Positions 8,992 through 18,101 of a DNA stretch of 64,000 nucleotides are shown here, piece by piece; within the stretch, counting starts at the first letter, position 1, and every line of letters begins with the position of its first letter. The notes under the pieces were generated by a model. The model was not told where the DNA came from. It made no database searches and was given only the letters and a program-made list of their open reading frames with translations. Source of the DNA: Thiolinea disciformis DSM 14473 (lineage in GTDB: Bacteria; Pseudomonadota; Gammaproteobacteria; Thiotrichales; Thiotrichaceae); the NCBI RefSeq assembly GCF_000371925.1, contig NZ_AQVE01000012.1:1-64000 (forward strand), read 5' to 3'. The translations under genes and the position numbers were made by a program.

Positions 8992-10302
8992 CTATAATCG
9001 ATCACGTAGCGAATAATAAAGCATGGCAGTAACCAATAAAGGCCACCGCAACCACGTCCCACCGGGAAAGAGCGGTTTGGGTAAAGCTTCAAAAATACTA
9101 AAGCGTGAATCCTGTCCTTGAATAGACTCAGCGATTAATTTACCTGCCAAGGTAGCCAATGCAATACCATGACCCGAATAGCCACTGACAGAAAAAATAT
9201 TCGGCCTTAAACGCGAAAAATTAGGCAGCCGACTCATAGTAATGGCTAACGTTCCGCCCCATGCATAATCTAAATTTACTTTATTGAGTTGCGGGAAAAC
9301 TTGTAATAAACGCGGGCGAACTAAGGCACGAATATCGGTCGGAAAGCGAAAACTATAACTCTCACCGCCACCAAACAATAAGCGTTGGTCGGCACTGATC
9401 CGAAAATAGTTCACCACAAAGCGTGTATCTGCCACGGCTTGACGCTCGGGAATTAAGGCTTGAATTTGGGCTGAAGACAGCGATTCCGTTGCTACAATAT
9501 AGTTATTAATAGGCATTACCCGCGCAGCAATGCTCGGCTCAAGCTGATCTAAATAACCATTACAAGCTAATACTAAAAATTTACAGTTAAGCTCGCCACG
9601 CTCGGTTTTAACCACAACCGGCTGATTAGCGCTATAGGATAATACAGGTGAGTTTTCATAAAACTGTACGCCCGCTTGTTGTGCCGCTTGCGCTAAACCT
9701 AAGGCGTATTTCAAAGGATGTAAATGGGCTGCGCCGTGATTTAATAAACCACCGTAATAAGTCGGTGATTTCAATTTAGTGTGTAAGTCGGCTCGACTCA
9801 ACGGTTCTAGCTTGTCATAGTTATAATCGCGCTGCATTTTCTCAGCATAAGCATGAAGTTCGGCAAGGTATCTTTTACGATGACAGGCGTAAATAATGCC
9901 TGCTTGTAAATCACATTCAATTTGATGCTGTTGAATGAGCGCTTGACATAACTCGATCGCCTCGATACTTAAATCCCATAAAGCGCGTGCGTGCGTTAAG
10001 CCAAATTGCTTTTCGAGCTGCCACTGATTTTTATTAAGACCGCTACCGAGCTGACCACCATTACGTCCCGAGGCTCCCCAGCCGACACGATGTGCTTCGA
10101 GGACCACCACCTTGAAGCCTGCTTGTGCTAAATGCAGGGCTGCCGAAAGCCCCGTGTAGCCCGCACCCACAATGCCAATGTCCGCGTGGCACTCACCCGC
10201 AAGTGGCGGAAAAGGGCTAAGCAATGGTGTGGTAGCTGTGTAATAAGACTGCGCAGGATAATGCCCGCGCAAGTCATTATGAAATAGAAAACTCCCTCGC
10301 AT
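8992..10302 (-). CDS. puuB: FAD-dependent gamma-glutamylputrescine oxidase-like
   Basis: A 436-residue DAO-family flavoprotein. The N-terminal FAD fold reads DIGIVGAGYTGLSAALHLA, followed by GWGASGRNGGQ, the arrangement typical of PuuB-type gamma-glutamylputrescine oxidoreductases. The C-terminus has VFSVSGYSGHGIALATLAGK, the usual flavin-contact end of the family. In the Puu pathway the enzyme oxidises gamma-glutamylputrescine to the aldehyde with release of ammonia and H2O2. It is the last gene of a three-gene minus-strand run after puuA-like and spuC-like genes, 9 bases from the aminotransferase stop, which fits that role. A related amine substrate cannot be excluded. Confidence 0.8.
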   Translation of the reverse strand: MRGSFLFHNDLRGHYPAQSYYTATTPLLSPFPPLAGECHADIGIVGAGYTGLSAALHLAQAGFKVVVLEAHRVGWGASGRNGGQLGSGLNKNQWQLEKQFGLTHARALWDLSIEAIELCQALIQQHQIECDLQAGIIYACHRKRYLAELHAYAEKMQRDYNYDKLEPLSRADLHTKLKSPTYYGGLLNHGAAHLHPLKYALGLAQAAQQAGVQFYENSPVLSYSANQPVVVKTERGELNCKFLVLACNGYLDQLEPSIAARVMPINNYIVATESLSSAQIQALIPERQAVADTRFVVNYFRISADQRLLFGGGESYSFRFPTDIRALVRPRLLQVFPQLNKVNLDYAWGGTLAITMSRLPNFSRLRPNIFSVSGYSGHGIALATLAGKLIAESIQGQDSRFSIFEALPKPLFPGGTWLRWPLLVTAMLYYSLRDRL

Positions 10303-10311
10303 GGAAATTTA

Positions 10312-11679
10312 CTAATCTAGGTAACCCAATGTTGCTGCTTTTTGATAGGTATCGTCTAGCGTTTTCTGCGCTTTGTTAATTAATTCATCAACTTCGCGAT
10401 AACTAATGGTTAAAGGTGGCGAAATAATCATCGTATCGCCTACATGACGCATCACTAAGCCATTGGCAAAACTATTTTCTCGCCCAATTAGCCCTACTGT
10501 GCCACGTTCTACCTTAAATGGTTCACGTTGTGCCTTATTTGGGCTTAATTCTAAGCCACCAATCAAACCCACCATCCGCGCCTGCCCTACCAAAGGATGC
10601 TCGGCTAATTTTAGCCAGCGCTCTTGCATATAAGGGCCAATATCGTTCTTGACACGCGTCACTAATTGCTCACGCTCTAAAATATCCAGCACGCTTAAAG
10701 CGGCTGCACAAGCGGCTGGATGTGCTGAATAGGTATAGCCGTGGTAGAATTCACCGTGATTCGCAATTACATCAAACACACGATCACTGATTAAGACCGC
10801 ACCCATTGGCAAATAACCGGAGGTCAAGCCCTTCGCCAGCGGCATCAAATCCGGTTTAATACCGTAATATTGAGAGGCAAACCATTCACCAGTACGTCCG
10901 AACCCTGTGATCACTTCGTCTGCAATCAAGAGAATCTGGTATTTGTCGCAAATACGTTGAATCTCAGACCAATAAGAAGCCGGTGGAATCACAACTCCCC
11001 CCGCACCTTGAATAGGCTCACCAATAAAGGCAGCTACTTTCTCTACCCCTAATTCAAGAATCTTAGTTTCTAGTTCACGCGCACGCGCCAAGCCAAATTC
11101 ATTCGGATCTTGCGTACCGCCTTCGCCGTACCAGTAGGGCTGATTAATGTGCACAATATTAGGAATCGGTAAACCACCCTGCCCATGCATCGCCCCCATC
11201 CCGCCTAAACTGGCACCTGCCATCGTGGAGCCATGGTAAGCATTTTTACGCGAAATAATCACTTGCTTATCGGGTTGGCCTTGGCTTGCCCAATAATGGC
11301 GCACCATCCGCACGACCGTATCATTAGCATCCGAACCGGAGCCCGTGAAAAACACATGATTCATCTGCTGGGGCGCTAAGCGGGCTAGGCGTTCGGCTAA
11401 TATTGCCGCCGGTGGATGGGTCGTTTGAAAAAACGCATTATAATAAGGTAGTTCGCGCATTTGTGCGGCCACCGCATCCACAATTTCATCGCGCCCATAA
11501 CCGACACCCACGCACCACAATCCAGCCATGCCATCGAGGATTTTATGACCCGCCTCATCGTAAATATAAACACCCTCAGCGCGTGTAATAACCCGAGAGC
11601 CTTTTTGATTAAGCTGGGCTGTATCGGTGAAAGGGTGAACATGGTGCGCAGCATCTTGCGCTTGATAAACGGTGGTCAT
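10312..11679 (-). CDS. spuC: Class III aminotransferase, SpuC-like
   Basis: A 455-residue PLP enzyme of aminotransferase class III. The class signature includes LLIADEVITGFGRTGEWFAS, and the PLP lysine lies in LMPLAKGLTSGYLPMGAV. The cofactor glycines sit in FTGSGSDANDT. It matches putrescine/polyamine--pyruvate aminotransferases (SpuC of Pseudomonas) in length and context. It would move the amino group of putrescine to pyruvate, giving 4-aminobutanal. It lies between the glutamine-synthetase-like gene and the oxidase, so the locus carries both a transamination and a glutamylation route. Confidence 0.82.
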   Translation of the reverse strand: MTTVYQAQDAAHHVHPFTDTAQLNQKGSRVITRAEGVYIYDEAGHKILDGMAGLWCVGVGYGRDEIVDAVAAQMRELPYYNAFFQTTHPPAAILAERLARLAPQQMNHVFFTGSGSDANDTVVRMVRHYWASQGQPDKQVIISRKNAYHGSTMAGASLGGMGAMHGQGGLPIPNIVHINQPYWYGEGGTQDPNEFGLARARELETKILELGVEKVAAFIGEPIQGAGGVVIPPASYWSEIQRICDKYQILLIADEVITGFGRTGEWFASQYYGIKPDLMPLAKGLTSGYLPMGAVLISDRVFDVIANHGEFYHGYTYSAHPAACAAALSVLDILEREQLVTRVKNDIGPYMQERWLKLAEHPLVGQARMVGLIGGLELSPNKAQREPFKVERGTVGLIGRENSFANGLVMRHVGDTMIISPPLTISYREVDELINKAQKTLDDTYQKAATLGYLD

Positions 11680-11692
11680 ACGGTCTCCTCTC

Positions 11693-13069
11693 TTATACCG
11701 TCAATAATAAGTGCTCGCGCTCCCAAGGGCTGACCACTTGCATATACTCTTCGAACTCGCAGGCTTTCAGGGCTTTATAAATACTGGAGAATTGACGGCC
11801 TAATACTTCCTGTAATTCATCACTTTCGTCAAACGCCACGACCGCTTCTTGCAAACCACGCGGTAAACCATAATTGGCCTGATGTGCATTGCCTTTAAAT
11901 TCTTTATCGGGGTTAATCTTGCGTGTCATACCGAGATAACCGGTGGCTAAACTCGCTGCAATCGCTAAATACGGGTTGGTATCCATGCCCGCAATACGAT
12001 TTTCAACGCGACGCGCTTCTGGCCCACTACGTGGCACACGCAAACCAGCCGAACGATTATCAATCGACCATTCCAAATTAATGGGTGCTGCATCACCAGG
12101 CATCAGGCGGCGGAAAGAATTGACATAAGGCGCCATAATGCAAGTAGCAGCGCCTAAATAAGCTTGCTGTCCCCCAATGAAGTGATAAAACAAATCACTG
12201 GGCTTGCCTTTTTCATCACTAAATAAGTTTACCCCTGTTTTTGCGTCGACCACGCTTTGGTGAATATGCATGGCACTGCCGGGCTGATTTTCCATCGGCT
12301 TCGCCATAAAGGTTGCATAGCAATCATGCCGCATCGCAGCCTCACGAATTAAGCGCTTAAACACAAAAACCTGATCGGCCAATGCTAAAGGATCGCCGTG
12401 CATTAAATTGATTTCGAGTTGTGCAGGACCACCTTCTTGAATAATGGTATTAATATCCAAGCCCTGTGCTTCAGCGAATTTGTAGATATCCTCAATAATC
12501 GGTTCGTATTCGTCCAAAGCCATCATTGAGAACGCTTGCCGCCCCACACTTTGACGCCCGGAACGACCATAAGGAGGTTTTAGCGGAATATCAGAGTCGG
12601 TATTGCGTTCGGTTAAATAAAACTCCAACTCAGGCGCAACAATGGCTTTCCAACCCTTTTGTGCATAAAGATCAATCATGCGCCGCAATACATTACGCGG
12701 TGCACACTGAACCGCATCACCATGTTGATAAACCAAATCATGAATCACCATCAAACTTGGATGGCGTGCCCACGGCAGAGAACGAACGGTTGATAAATCA
12801 GGCACTAAACGAATATCAATTTCGGTGGAATAATCATCTGACTCATAATCGAAATATTTACCCGTAATGGTTTGGAAAAAAATACTGAAGGGCAAAAAAG
12901 TCGATTGCATTTCACCAAAGCGATACGCAGGCATTACTTTACCACGAGCCACTCCGTGGATATCCGCCACGACGCATTCGACTTCATCGATTTGATATTC
13001 TTTAATTAATTGCTTGAGTGCAACCTGAGTCGGCTCTTTGAGCGATAGGCTAGTTGCTGCTTGTGTCAT
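11693..13069 (-). CDS. puuA: Glutamate--putrescine ligase-like glutamine synthetase
   Basis: A 458-residue member of the glutamine synthetase superfamily. It retains metal and glutamate ligands (VAPELEFYL, GPAQLEINL, GSAMHIHQS, RVPRSGPEARRVENRI). The N-terminal beta-grasp segment includes EVECVVADIHGVARGK. The sequence resembles PuuA/SpuB enzymes, which ligate glutamate to putrescine using ATP, rather than GlnA, since the GlnA adenylylation loop is not evident. It is first in the catabolic run, and its 5' end faces the uptake operon across the shared operator region. Confidence 0.82.
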   Translation of the reverse strand: MTQAATSLSLKEPTQVALKQLIKEYQIDEVECVVADIHGVARGKVMPAYRFGEMQSTFLPFSIFFQTITGKYFDYESDDYSTEIDIRLVPDLSTVRSLPWARHPSLMVIHDLVYQHGDAVQCAPRNVLRRMIDLYAQKGWKAIVAPELEFYLTERNTDSDIPLKPPYGRSGRQSVGRQAFSMMALDEYEPIIEDIYKFAEAQGLDINTIIQEGGPAQLEINLMHGDPLALADQVFVFKRLIREAAMRHDCYATFMAKPMENQPGSAMHIHQSVVDAKTGVNLFSDEKGKPSDLFYHFIGGQQAYLGAATCIMAPYVNSFRRLMPGDAAPINLEWSIDNRSAGLRVPRSGPEARRVENRIAGMDTNPYLAIAASLATGYLGMTRKINPDKEFKGNAHQANYGLPRGLQEAVVAFDESDELQEVLGRQFSSIYKALKACEFEEYMQVVSPWEREHLLLTV

Positions 13070-13112
13070 AACGATTACTTCTGCAAGGTTATTATAATGT
13101 TGACTGTAATAC

Positions 13113-13125
13113 TGTGATCACATTC
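13113..13125. promoter_or_regulatory. Operator-like palindrome, copy 1
   Basis: TGTGATCACA is a perfect 10-bp palindrome, extended to TGTGATCACATTC. The same 13 bases recur at 13264-13276. It lies 44 bases upstream of the puuA-like start. It resembles a compact regulator half-site pair and is not a CRP site, which has a 6-base spacer. Confidence 0.5.
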
Positions 13126-13261
13126 TGGAAGATTGCACCGCACAAAGTCAACTCGGGTGAGAATAAATATTCATGCTTAATATGCGCTTTTAAAGGGATT
13201 TTTTCCTGATTACTACCAACAACAAATGTGCATCGCAACAATTTACGCACAAGCTTAGTGC

Positions 13262-13276
13262 AATGTGATCACATTC
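13262..13276. promoter_or_regulatory. Operator-like palindrome, copy 2
   Basis: AATGTGATCACATT is a perfect 14-bp palindrome that shares TGTGATCACATTC with the copy at 13113. It lies about 90 bases upstream of the potF-like start. Two copies in one divergent intergenic region suggest that one regulator controls both uptake and catabolism. Confidence 0.5.
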
Positions 13277-13365
13277 ATTGACACACCTAAACCCTTAATG
13301 CAAGATGCTGACAAACCTTATTCTTCAACAGGTTTTCGGGCATTATTTTGACATGTGGAGGCAGC

Positions 13366-14478
13366 ATGAAGCACCCTATTAAATCGTTAACCAAACGTCT
13401 TATTCTTTCAGCCTTAGCGCTGAGCACTTTTGCTATAGCATCGTTTAGTCATGCTGCTGGTACGCTGAATGTTTACAACTGGTCGGACTATATTGATGAC
13501 TCCGTACTGAAAGATTTCGAAGCGAAAACAGGTATTAAAGTACGTTACGATGTCTTTGATAGTAATGAGGTGCTAGAAACCAAATTGCTAGCAGGCTCAA
13601 CCGGCTATGATATTGTCGTACCCAGCGCTTATTTCTTGGGCCGCCAAGTGCAAGCCGGTGTCTTTGAAAAGCTTGATAAAGATAAATTACCTAATTTAAA
13701 AAATATGGATCCTACGATTATGAAGCTTGCTTCAGAAAGTGATCCAGATAACGCTTATTCTATTAACTATTTATGGGGCACTACAGGTATTGGCTACAAT
13801 GAAGCCAAAGTTAAAGCGGCTTTACCGGATGTTCCGCTTGACTCATGGGATTTAGTGTTCAAACCCGAAAATTTGAGTAAATTAAAAGATTGCGGTGTTT
13901 TCTTTTTGGATGGCCCTACCGAGATTATTCCAGCCGCCATGAATTATCTGGGTCTGGATTATAAAAAACCGGATGCAGACAGCTTGAAGAAAGTGGAAGA
14001 ATTAATGGAAAAAATTCGTCCTAATATCCGCAAATTCCATTCTTCCGAATATATTTCTGCTTTAGCCAATGGGGATATTTGCTTAGCGGTCGGTTGGTCT
14101 GGTGATATTCTGCAAGCTACTAATCGTGCAATCGAAGCCAAGAATGGTCATGTTATTAAATACATTATTCCTAAGGAAGGCGCACAGCTCTTTATGGATC
14201 AAATGGCCATTCCTAAGGATGCCAAAAATAAAGACGAAGCGTATCAATTCATGAATTATCTGATGGAGCCAGAAGTAATGGCAAAAATCAGTAATAAAGT
14301 GTCCTACGCCAGTGGCAATTTGGCTGCTAAAGCGTTCGTCAATAAAGAAATTACAGAAAACGCTAATATCTATCCCCCTGAAGACGTCATGAAAAAGCTC
14401 TATGTCATGCCAATCTTTGATTCGAAGACAACCCGTTTAGTCAATCGATCATGGACTAAAATTAAAAGTGGTCACTAA
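13366..14478 (+). CDS. potF: Putrescine ABC transporter substrate-binding protein
   Basis: A 370-residue periplasmic binding protein. The ATG at 13366 is preferred because GTGGAGG sits 4-5 bases upstream and a signal peptide follows (LILSALALSTFAIASFSHA-A). The mature start LNVYNWSDYIDDSVLKDFE and the downstream YDVFDSNEVLETKLLAG are diagnostic of the PotF/SpuD family, which binds putrescine (or spermidine for SpuE). It feeds the PotGHI-like transporter encoded next. A hairpin with a T-run after the stop may reduce read-through, giving more binding protein than membrane parts. Confidence 0.92.
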   Translation: MKHPIKSLTKRLILSALALSTFAIASFSHAAGTLNVYNWSDYIDDSVLKDFEAKTGIKVRYDVFDSNEVLETKLLAGSTGYDIVVPSAYFLGRQVQAGVFEKLDKDKLPNLKNMDPTIMKLASESDPDNAYSINYLWGTTGIGYNEAKVKAALPDVPLDSWDLVFKPENLSKLKDCGVFFLDGPTEIIPAAMNYLGLDYKKPDADSLKKVEELMEKIRPNIRKFHSSEYISALANGDICLAVGWSGDILQATNRAIEAKNGHVIKYIIPKEGAQLFMDQMAIPKDAKNKDEAYQFMNYLMEPEVMAKISNKVSYASGNLAAKAFVNKEITENANIYPPEDVMKKLYVMPIFDSKTTRLVNRSWTKIKSGH

Positions 14479-14494
14479 CCACTAAGCTTACACG

Positions 14495-14519
14495 GGCAGC
14501 CTCACACGCTGCCTTTTTT
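14495..14519 (+). terminator. Terminator/attenuator between potF and potG
   Basis: GGCAGC at 14495-14500 and GCTGCC at 14508-14513 form a GC-rich stem, followed by six T. A second small hairpin (GTGGT-N5-ACCAC, 14469-14483) overlaps the potF stop. The next gene starts 26 bases later, so it is likely a leaky terminator setting the ratio of binding protein to transporter. Confidence 0.7.
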
Positions 14520-14544
14520 CTTTCTGCCTCATGAGGATGCCACC

Positions 14545-15690
14545 ATGGCGGATACTCCCACCTCTGAACCACGTAAAGTTTTTGCCCCTTGGCTAGACCC
14601 GAATCAAAAGCCTCTCGTTCGTTTTGAGAATGTCACTAAAAAATATGGCGATTACACCGCTGTTGATAATCTAACGATTGATATTTTTGAGCGGGAATTC
14701 TTTGCTTTATTAGGCCCCTCGGGTTGCGGCAAAACCACTTTATTAAGAATGTTAGCGGGTTTTGAACAACCCACTAGCGGACGTATTTTAATGAATGGTG
14801 AGGATATTTCTAAGATCCCACCCAATAAGCGTCCGATTAATATGATGTTCCAGTCCTATGCGCTCTTTCCGCATATGACCGTGGCACAAAATATTGGCTT
14901 TGGTTTAAAACAAGAAGGCAAAAGCAAAGCTGAGATTGATAAACGCGTCGATGAAATGCTGAAACTGGTTCAACTCGAACCGTTTGCGAAGCGCAAACCC
15001 CATCAGCTTTCAGGCGGGCAACGCCAACGGGTGGCTTTAGCACGCTCCTTAGCCAAAAGCCCGAAATTATTATTATTAGATGAACCCTTAGGCGCGTTAG
15101 ATAAAAAACTGCGTGAAAAAACGCAATTCGAATTAATGTCCTTGCAAGAAAATTTAGGACTCACCTTCATGATCGTGACCCATGATCAAGAAGAGGCGAT
15201 GACTGTTTCTAGTCGTATTGCCGTCATGGACAAAGGCATTATGGTACAGGTTGATACGCCAGCCGAGATTTATGAAGCGCCCAATTCTCGCTATGTCGCG
15301 GATTTTATCGGTGATGTAAACTTCATGGAAGTTGAAGTCTTACGCCATGAAGGGGCGCAAATCATTGTTAAAAGTGCCACCCTCAATGAATTTAAGTTAG
15401 AAACCGATAGCGACCTCAAAGACGGTGAAAAAGTTTGGCTCGCCATTCGCCCTGAAAAATTCATTGTGAGCAAAGAAAAGCCTAGTGACGACCAGAATAT
15501 GGTGCAAGGTAAAGTCTGGGATATAGCCTATTCCGGCGATACTTCCACTTATCACGTACGCCTTGAAGACGGCACAACGCTCAAAGCACAAATGGCCAAT
15601 CGTCGACGGGTACGTAACCGTGATATTACGTGGGAAGATCCCGTATGGGTAGCATGGAGCTATCGTGCTGCCGTTCCATTAAGAAACTAG
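14545..15690 (+). CDS. potG: Polyamine ABC transporter ATP-binding protein
   Basis: A 381-residue ABC ATPase with Walker A GPSGCGKTT, signature LSGGQRQRVALARSL, Walker B LLLLDEPLGALD and the switch His in VTHDQEEAM. A C-terminal TOBE domain (about residue 285 on) contacts substrate or regulators in this importer class. It matches PotG/SpuF and powers putrescine import. GAGGAT precedes the ATG. It is followed 10 bases later by the first permease, with its own GGAGG. Confidence 0.92.
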   Translation: MADTPTSEPRKVFAPWLDPNQKPLVRFENVTKKYGDYTAVDNLTIDIFEREFFALLGPSGCGKTTLLRMLAGFEQPTSGRILMNGEDISKIPPNKRPINMMFQSYALFPHMTVAQNIGFGLKQEGKSKAEIDKRVDEMLKLVQLEPFAKRKPHQLSGGQRQRVALARSLAKSPKLLLLDEPLGALDKKLREKTQFELMSLQENLGLTFMIVTHDQEEAMTVSSRIAVMDKGIMVQVDTPAEIYEAPNSRYVADFIGDVNFMEVEVLRHEGAQIIVKSATLNEFKLETDSDLKDGEKVWLAIRPEKFIVSKEKPSDDQNMVQGKVWDIAYSGDTSTYHVRLEDGTTLKAQMANRRRVRNRDITWEDPVWVAWSYRAAVPLRN

Positions 15691-15700
15691 GGAGGCAGTG

Positions 15701-16609
15701 ATGAATCACTCATTTAATTGGGGGCGCTTCTGGTTAATTAGCATACCCTTTATTTGGCTGCTGGTTTTCTTCTTACTGCCTTTTATCATCGTGGTCAAAA
15801 TGTCGTTGTCTGACATGGCCAACGCGATGCCACCTTATGTACCCACGCTAGACCTCACACAAGGCTGGTCTAGCTTGATGGAGTATTTAAAGCAACTGGA
15901 CTTCGAGAACTATAGCTTCTTAATGGATGATGAACTGTATGTGCTCTCTTATTTGTCCAGCTTAAAAATCGCCCTAATCTCTACTTTTCTCACCTTATTA
16001 GTAGGTTATCCCCTCGCCTATGGCATGGCAAAAATGCCAGAAAAGTGGCGACCCATTTTACTAATGATGGTAATTTTACCGTTTTGGACTAGCTTCTTGA
16101 TCCGTGTTTATTCGTGGATTGGTATTTTGAAGGGTGATGGACTATTAAATTCAACCTTGATGGCACTGGGGCTGATTAATGAGCCTTTGGTGATTATGAA
16201 TACCACCACGGCAGTTTATATTGGCATCGTCTACTCCTATTTGCCCTTTTTGGTTTTACCCTTATATGCCACCTTAGAAAAGATCGACCATAGCCTGCTG
16301 GAGGCAGCCGCCGACTTAGGTGCCAGTCCTATGAAAGCATTTTGGCAGATCACTTTTCCCATGTCCTTACCCGGCGTCGTTGCCGGAGCCTTTTTAGTCT
16401 TTATTCCGGCCATGGGTGAATTTGTTATCCCTGACTTATTAGGTGGCTCAGAAACACTCATGATTGGTAAAACCCTCTGGGAAGAATTCTTTGGCAATCG
16501 TGACTGGCCTCTGGCCTCCGCAGTGGCAGTAGCACTCTTATTACTCTTGGTGATCCCCATCCTATTCTTCCAAAGAATGCAGGAAAAACAACAGGAGGCT
16601 AATTCATGA
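15701..16609 (+). CDS. potH: Polyamine ABC transporter permease (PotH-like)
   Basis: A 302-residue inner-membrane permease. The ATG at 15701 is favoured over an in-frame GTG one codon earlier because GGAGG lies 5 bases upstream. It has about six membrane segments. The cytoplasmic EAA loop (LLEAAADLGASPMKAFWQITFP) couples to the ATPase. It forms the channel with the following permease. Confidence 0.9.
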   Translation: MNHSFNWGRFWLISIPFIWLLVFFLLPFIIVVKMSLSDMANAMPPYVPTLDLTQGWSSLMEYLKQLDFENYSFLMDDELYVLSYLSSLKIALISTFLTLLVGYPLAYGMAKMPEKWRPILLMMVILPFWTSFLIRVYSWIGILKGDGLLNSTLMALGLINEPLVIMNTTTAVYIGIVYSYLPFLVLPLYATLEKIDHSLLEAAADLGASPMKAFWQITFPMSLPGVVAGAFLVFIPAMGEFVIPDLLGGSETLMIGKTLWEEFFGNRDWPLASAVAVALLLLLVIPILFFQRMQEKQQEANS

Positions 16610-17406
16610 ATCCAACCCGTTTTAATTGGTTCAATGCAACTAGCTTAGCCCTAGGCTTTGGCTTCTTATACCTACCTATCTTGATTTTGATTATCTTCAG
16701 CTTCAATGACTCTAAATTAGTCACTGTTTGGGGTGGGTTTTCAACACGCTGGTATGTGGCTTTATTTCAGGATGAAGCGTTTATGGAAGCCGCATGGGTT
16801 ACCTTGCGCGTAGCCTTAGTGAGTGCAACCTTCGCCGCAATTTTAGGCACCATGGCCGCCATGGTGTTAATCCGTGCTAAACGTTTTCCGGGGCGCATGT
16901 TGTTTTCGGGTATGATTTATTCCCCTTTAGTCATGCCAGAAGTGATCACGGGCTTATCGCTTTTACTCTTATTCGTAGCGATTGGTCTGGATCGGGGTTA
17001 TTGGACCATTACCTTGGCACATACCACTTTTGCCATGTGCTATGTCGCGGTCGTCGTTTCCTCACGCTTATTGAGCTTTGATATGTCTTTGGAAGAAGCC
17101 GCTTTAGACTTAGGGAGCACACGCTTAAATACCTTTTTCCAAGTAACGCTCCCGATTATTTTACCCGCGATTATTGCCGGTTGGTTATTGGCGTTTACCC
17201 TATCGTTAGACGATTTAGTCATTGCCTCCTTTACTTCTGGCCCTGGCTCCACCACATTACCCATGAAGATCTATAGCCAAGTAAGATTAGGGGTTAATCC
17301 ACAGATTAATGCCTTGTCTACCATACTGATTACCTTGGTTGCGATTGGTGTGGTGATCACCTCCCTCTTAGGCAAACGCCAAGCTGAGAAGGAGGGCAAG
17401 CAATAG
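16606..17406 (+). CDS. potI: Polyamine ABC transporter permease (PotI-like)
   Basis: A 266-residue partner permease, overlapping potH by ATGA (4 bases), so translation is coupled. It has about six membrane segments, and its EAA loop reads LEEAALDLGSTRLNTFFQVTLP. It completes a PotFGHI/SpuDFGH-type putrescine importer. The operon probably ends here or runs into msrA, whose start is only 15 bases away. Confidence 0.9.
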   Translation: MNPTRFNWFNATSLALGFGFLYLPILILIIFSFNDSKLVTVWGGFSTRWYVALFQDEAFMEAAWVTLRVALVSATFAAILGTMAAMVLIRAKRFPGRMLFSGMIYSPLVMPEVITGLSLLLLFVAIGLDRGYWTITLAHTTFAMCYVAVVVSSRLLSFDMSLEEAALDLGSTRLNTFFQVTLPIILPAIIAGWLLAFTLSLDDLVIASFTSGPGSTTLPMKIYSQVRLGVNPQINALSTILITLVAIGVVITSLLGKRQAEKEGKQ

Positions 17407-17421
17407 CCATAAGGAGGCTGA

Positions 17422-18054
17422 ATGTTTAACTTCTTCAAAAAACCTAGCTTGCCAAACCCCGAAGAGGCTTTGGCAGGACGCAATACTGAAATGCCGGTGA
17501 CCAATCGGCATTTCGTGAATGAGAACCCCATCAAAGCGCCCTTTCCAGAGGGTTTAGCCTTAGCATTATTCGGCATGGGCTGCTTTTGGGGGGCAGAGCG
17601 GCGTTTTTGGCACGCGTCAGGCGTTTATAGCACGGCGGTCGGCTACGCAGGTGGTTATACACCGAATCCCCATTATGACGAAGTGTGTAGCGGGCAAACC
17701 GGACACAATGAAGTGGTTTTGGTGGTGTATGACCCGAAAAAAATTAGCTATGAAAAACTCTTGCAGATTTTCTGGGAATCCCATAACCCAACGCAAGGCA
17801 TGCGCCAAGGCAATGACATAGGTACTCAATATCGCTCCGGTATTTACACCTATACACCCGCGCAACAAACAGCAGCAGAGGACAGTCGGCGCCGTTACCA
17901 AAAAGCTTTAAGTGATAAAGGTTATGAGAATATTACGACTGAAATCATGGCCGCACCTACTTTTTATTATGCGGAAGACTATCACCAACAATACCTCGCC
18001 AAAAACCCGAATGGTTATTGCGGCCTAGGCGGAACCGGCGTGAGTTGCAGTTGA
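17422..18054 (+). CDS. msrA: Peptide methionine sulfoxide reductase A
   Basis: A 210-residue MsrA that reduces methionine-S-sulfoxide in proteins. The catalytic GCFWG motif is at residues 53-57, followed by [21 protein letters not shown]. The C-terminal Cys in [10 protein letters not shown] is a likely resolving cysteine. Length matches the longer E. coli-type MsrA with its N-terminal extension. AAGGAGG precedes the ATG. It may be cotranscribed with the polyamine uptake genes, though the functions are unrelated. Confidence 0.95.
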   Translation: MFNFFKKPSLPNPEEALAGRNTEMPVTNRHFVNENPIKAPFPEGLALALFGMGCFWGAERRFWHASGVYSTAVGYAGGYTPNPHYDEVCSGQTGHNEVVLVVYDPKKISYEKLLQIFWESHNPTQGMRQGNDIGTQYRSGIYTYTPAQQTAAEDSRRRYQKALSDKGYENITTEIMAAPTFYYAEDYHQQYLAKNPNGYCGLGGTGVSCS

Positions 18055-18066
18055 GGGTCTAATCGT

Positions 18067-18100
18067 TTTATCCTGCCACACCCCAAACTGGCAGGATAAA
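18067..18100. promoter_or_regulatory. Perfect 12-bp hairpin burying a ribosome binding site
   Basis: TTTATCCTGCCA (18067-18078) pairs perfectly with TGGCAGGATAAA (18089-18100) across a 10-base loop. The AGGA that would serve as ribosome binding site for the ATG at 18102 lies inside the 3' arm. No T-run follows on the plus strand, so a simple terminator is unlikely; it may gate translation of the transporter or end msrA mRNA. Confidence 0.6.
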
Positions 18101-18101
18101 C

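Noticed and set aside
8916-9092. Longer version of the secreted protein
   Set aside because: It overlaps the oxidase gene and hides the signal peptide.
13113-13122. CRP site
   Set aside because: TGTGATCACA lacks the 6-base spacer of TGTGA-N6-TCACA.
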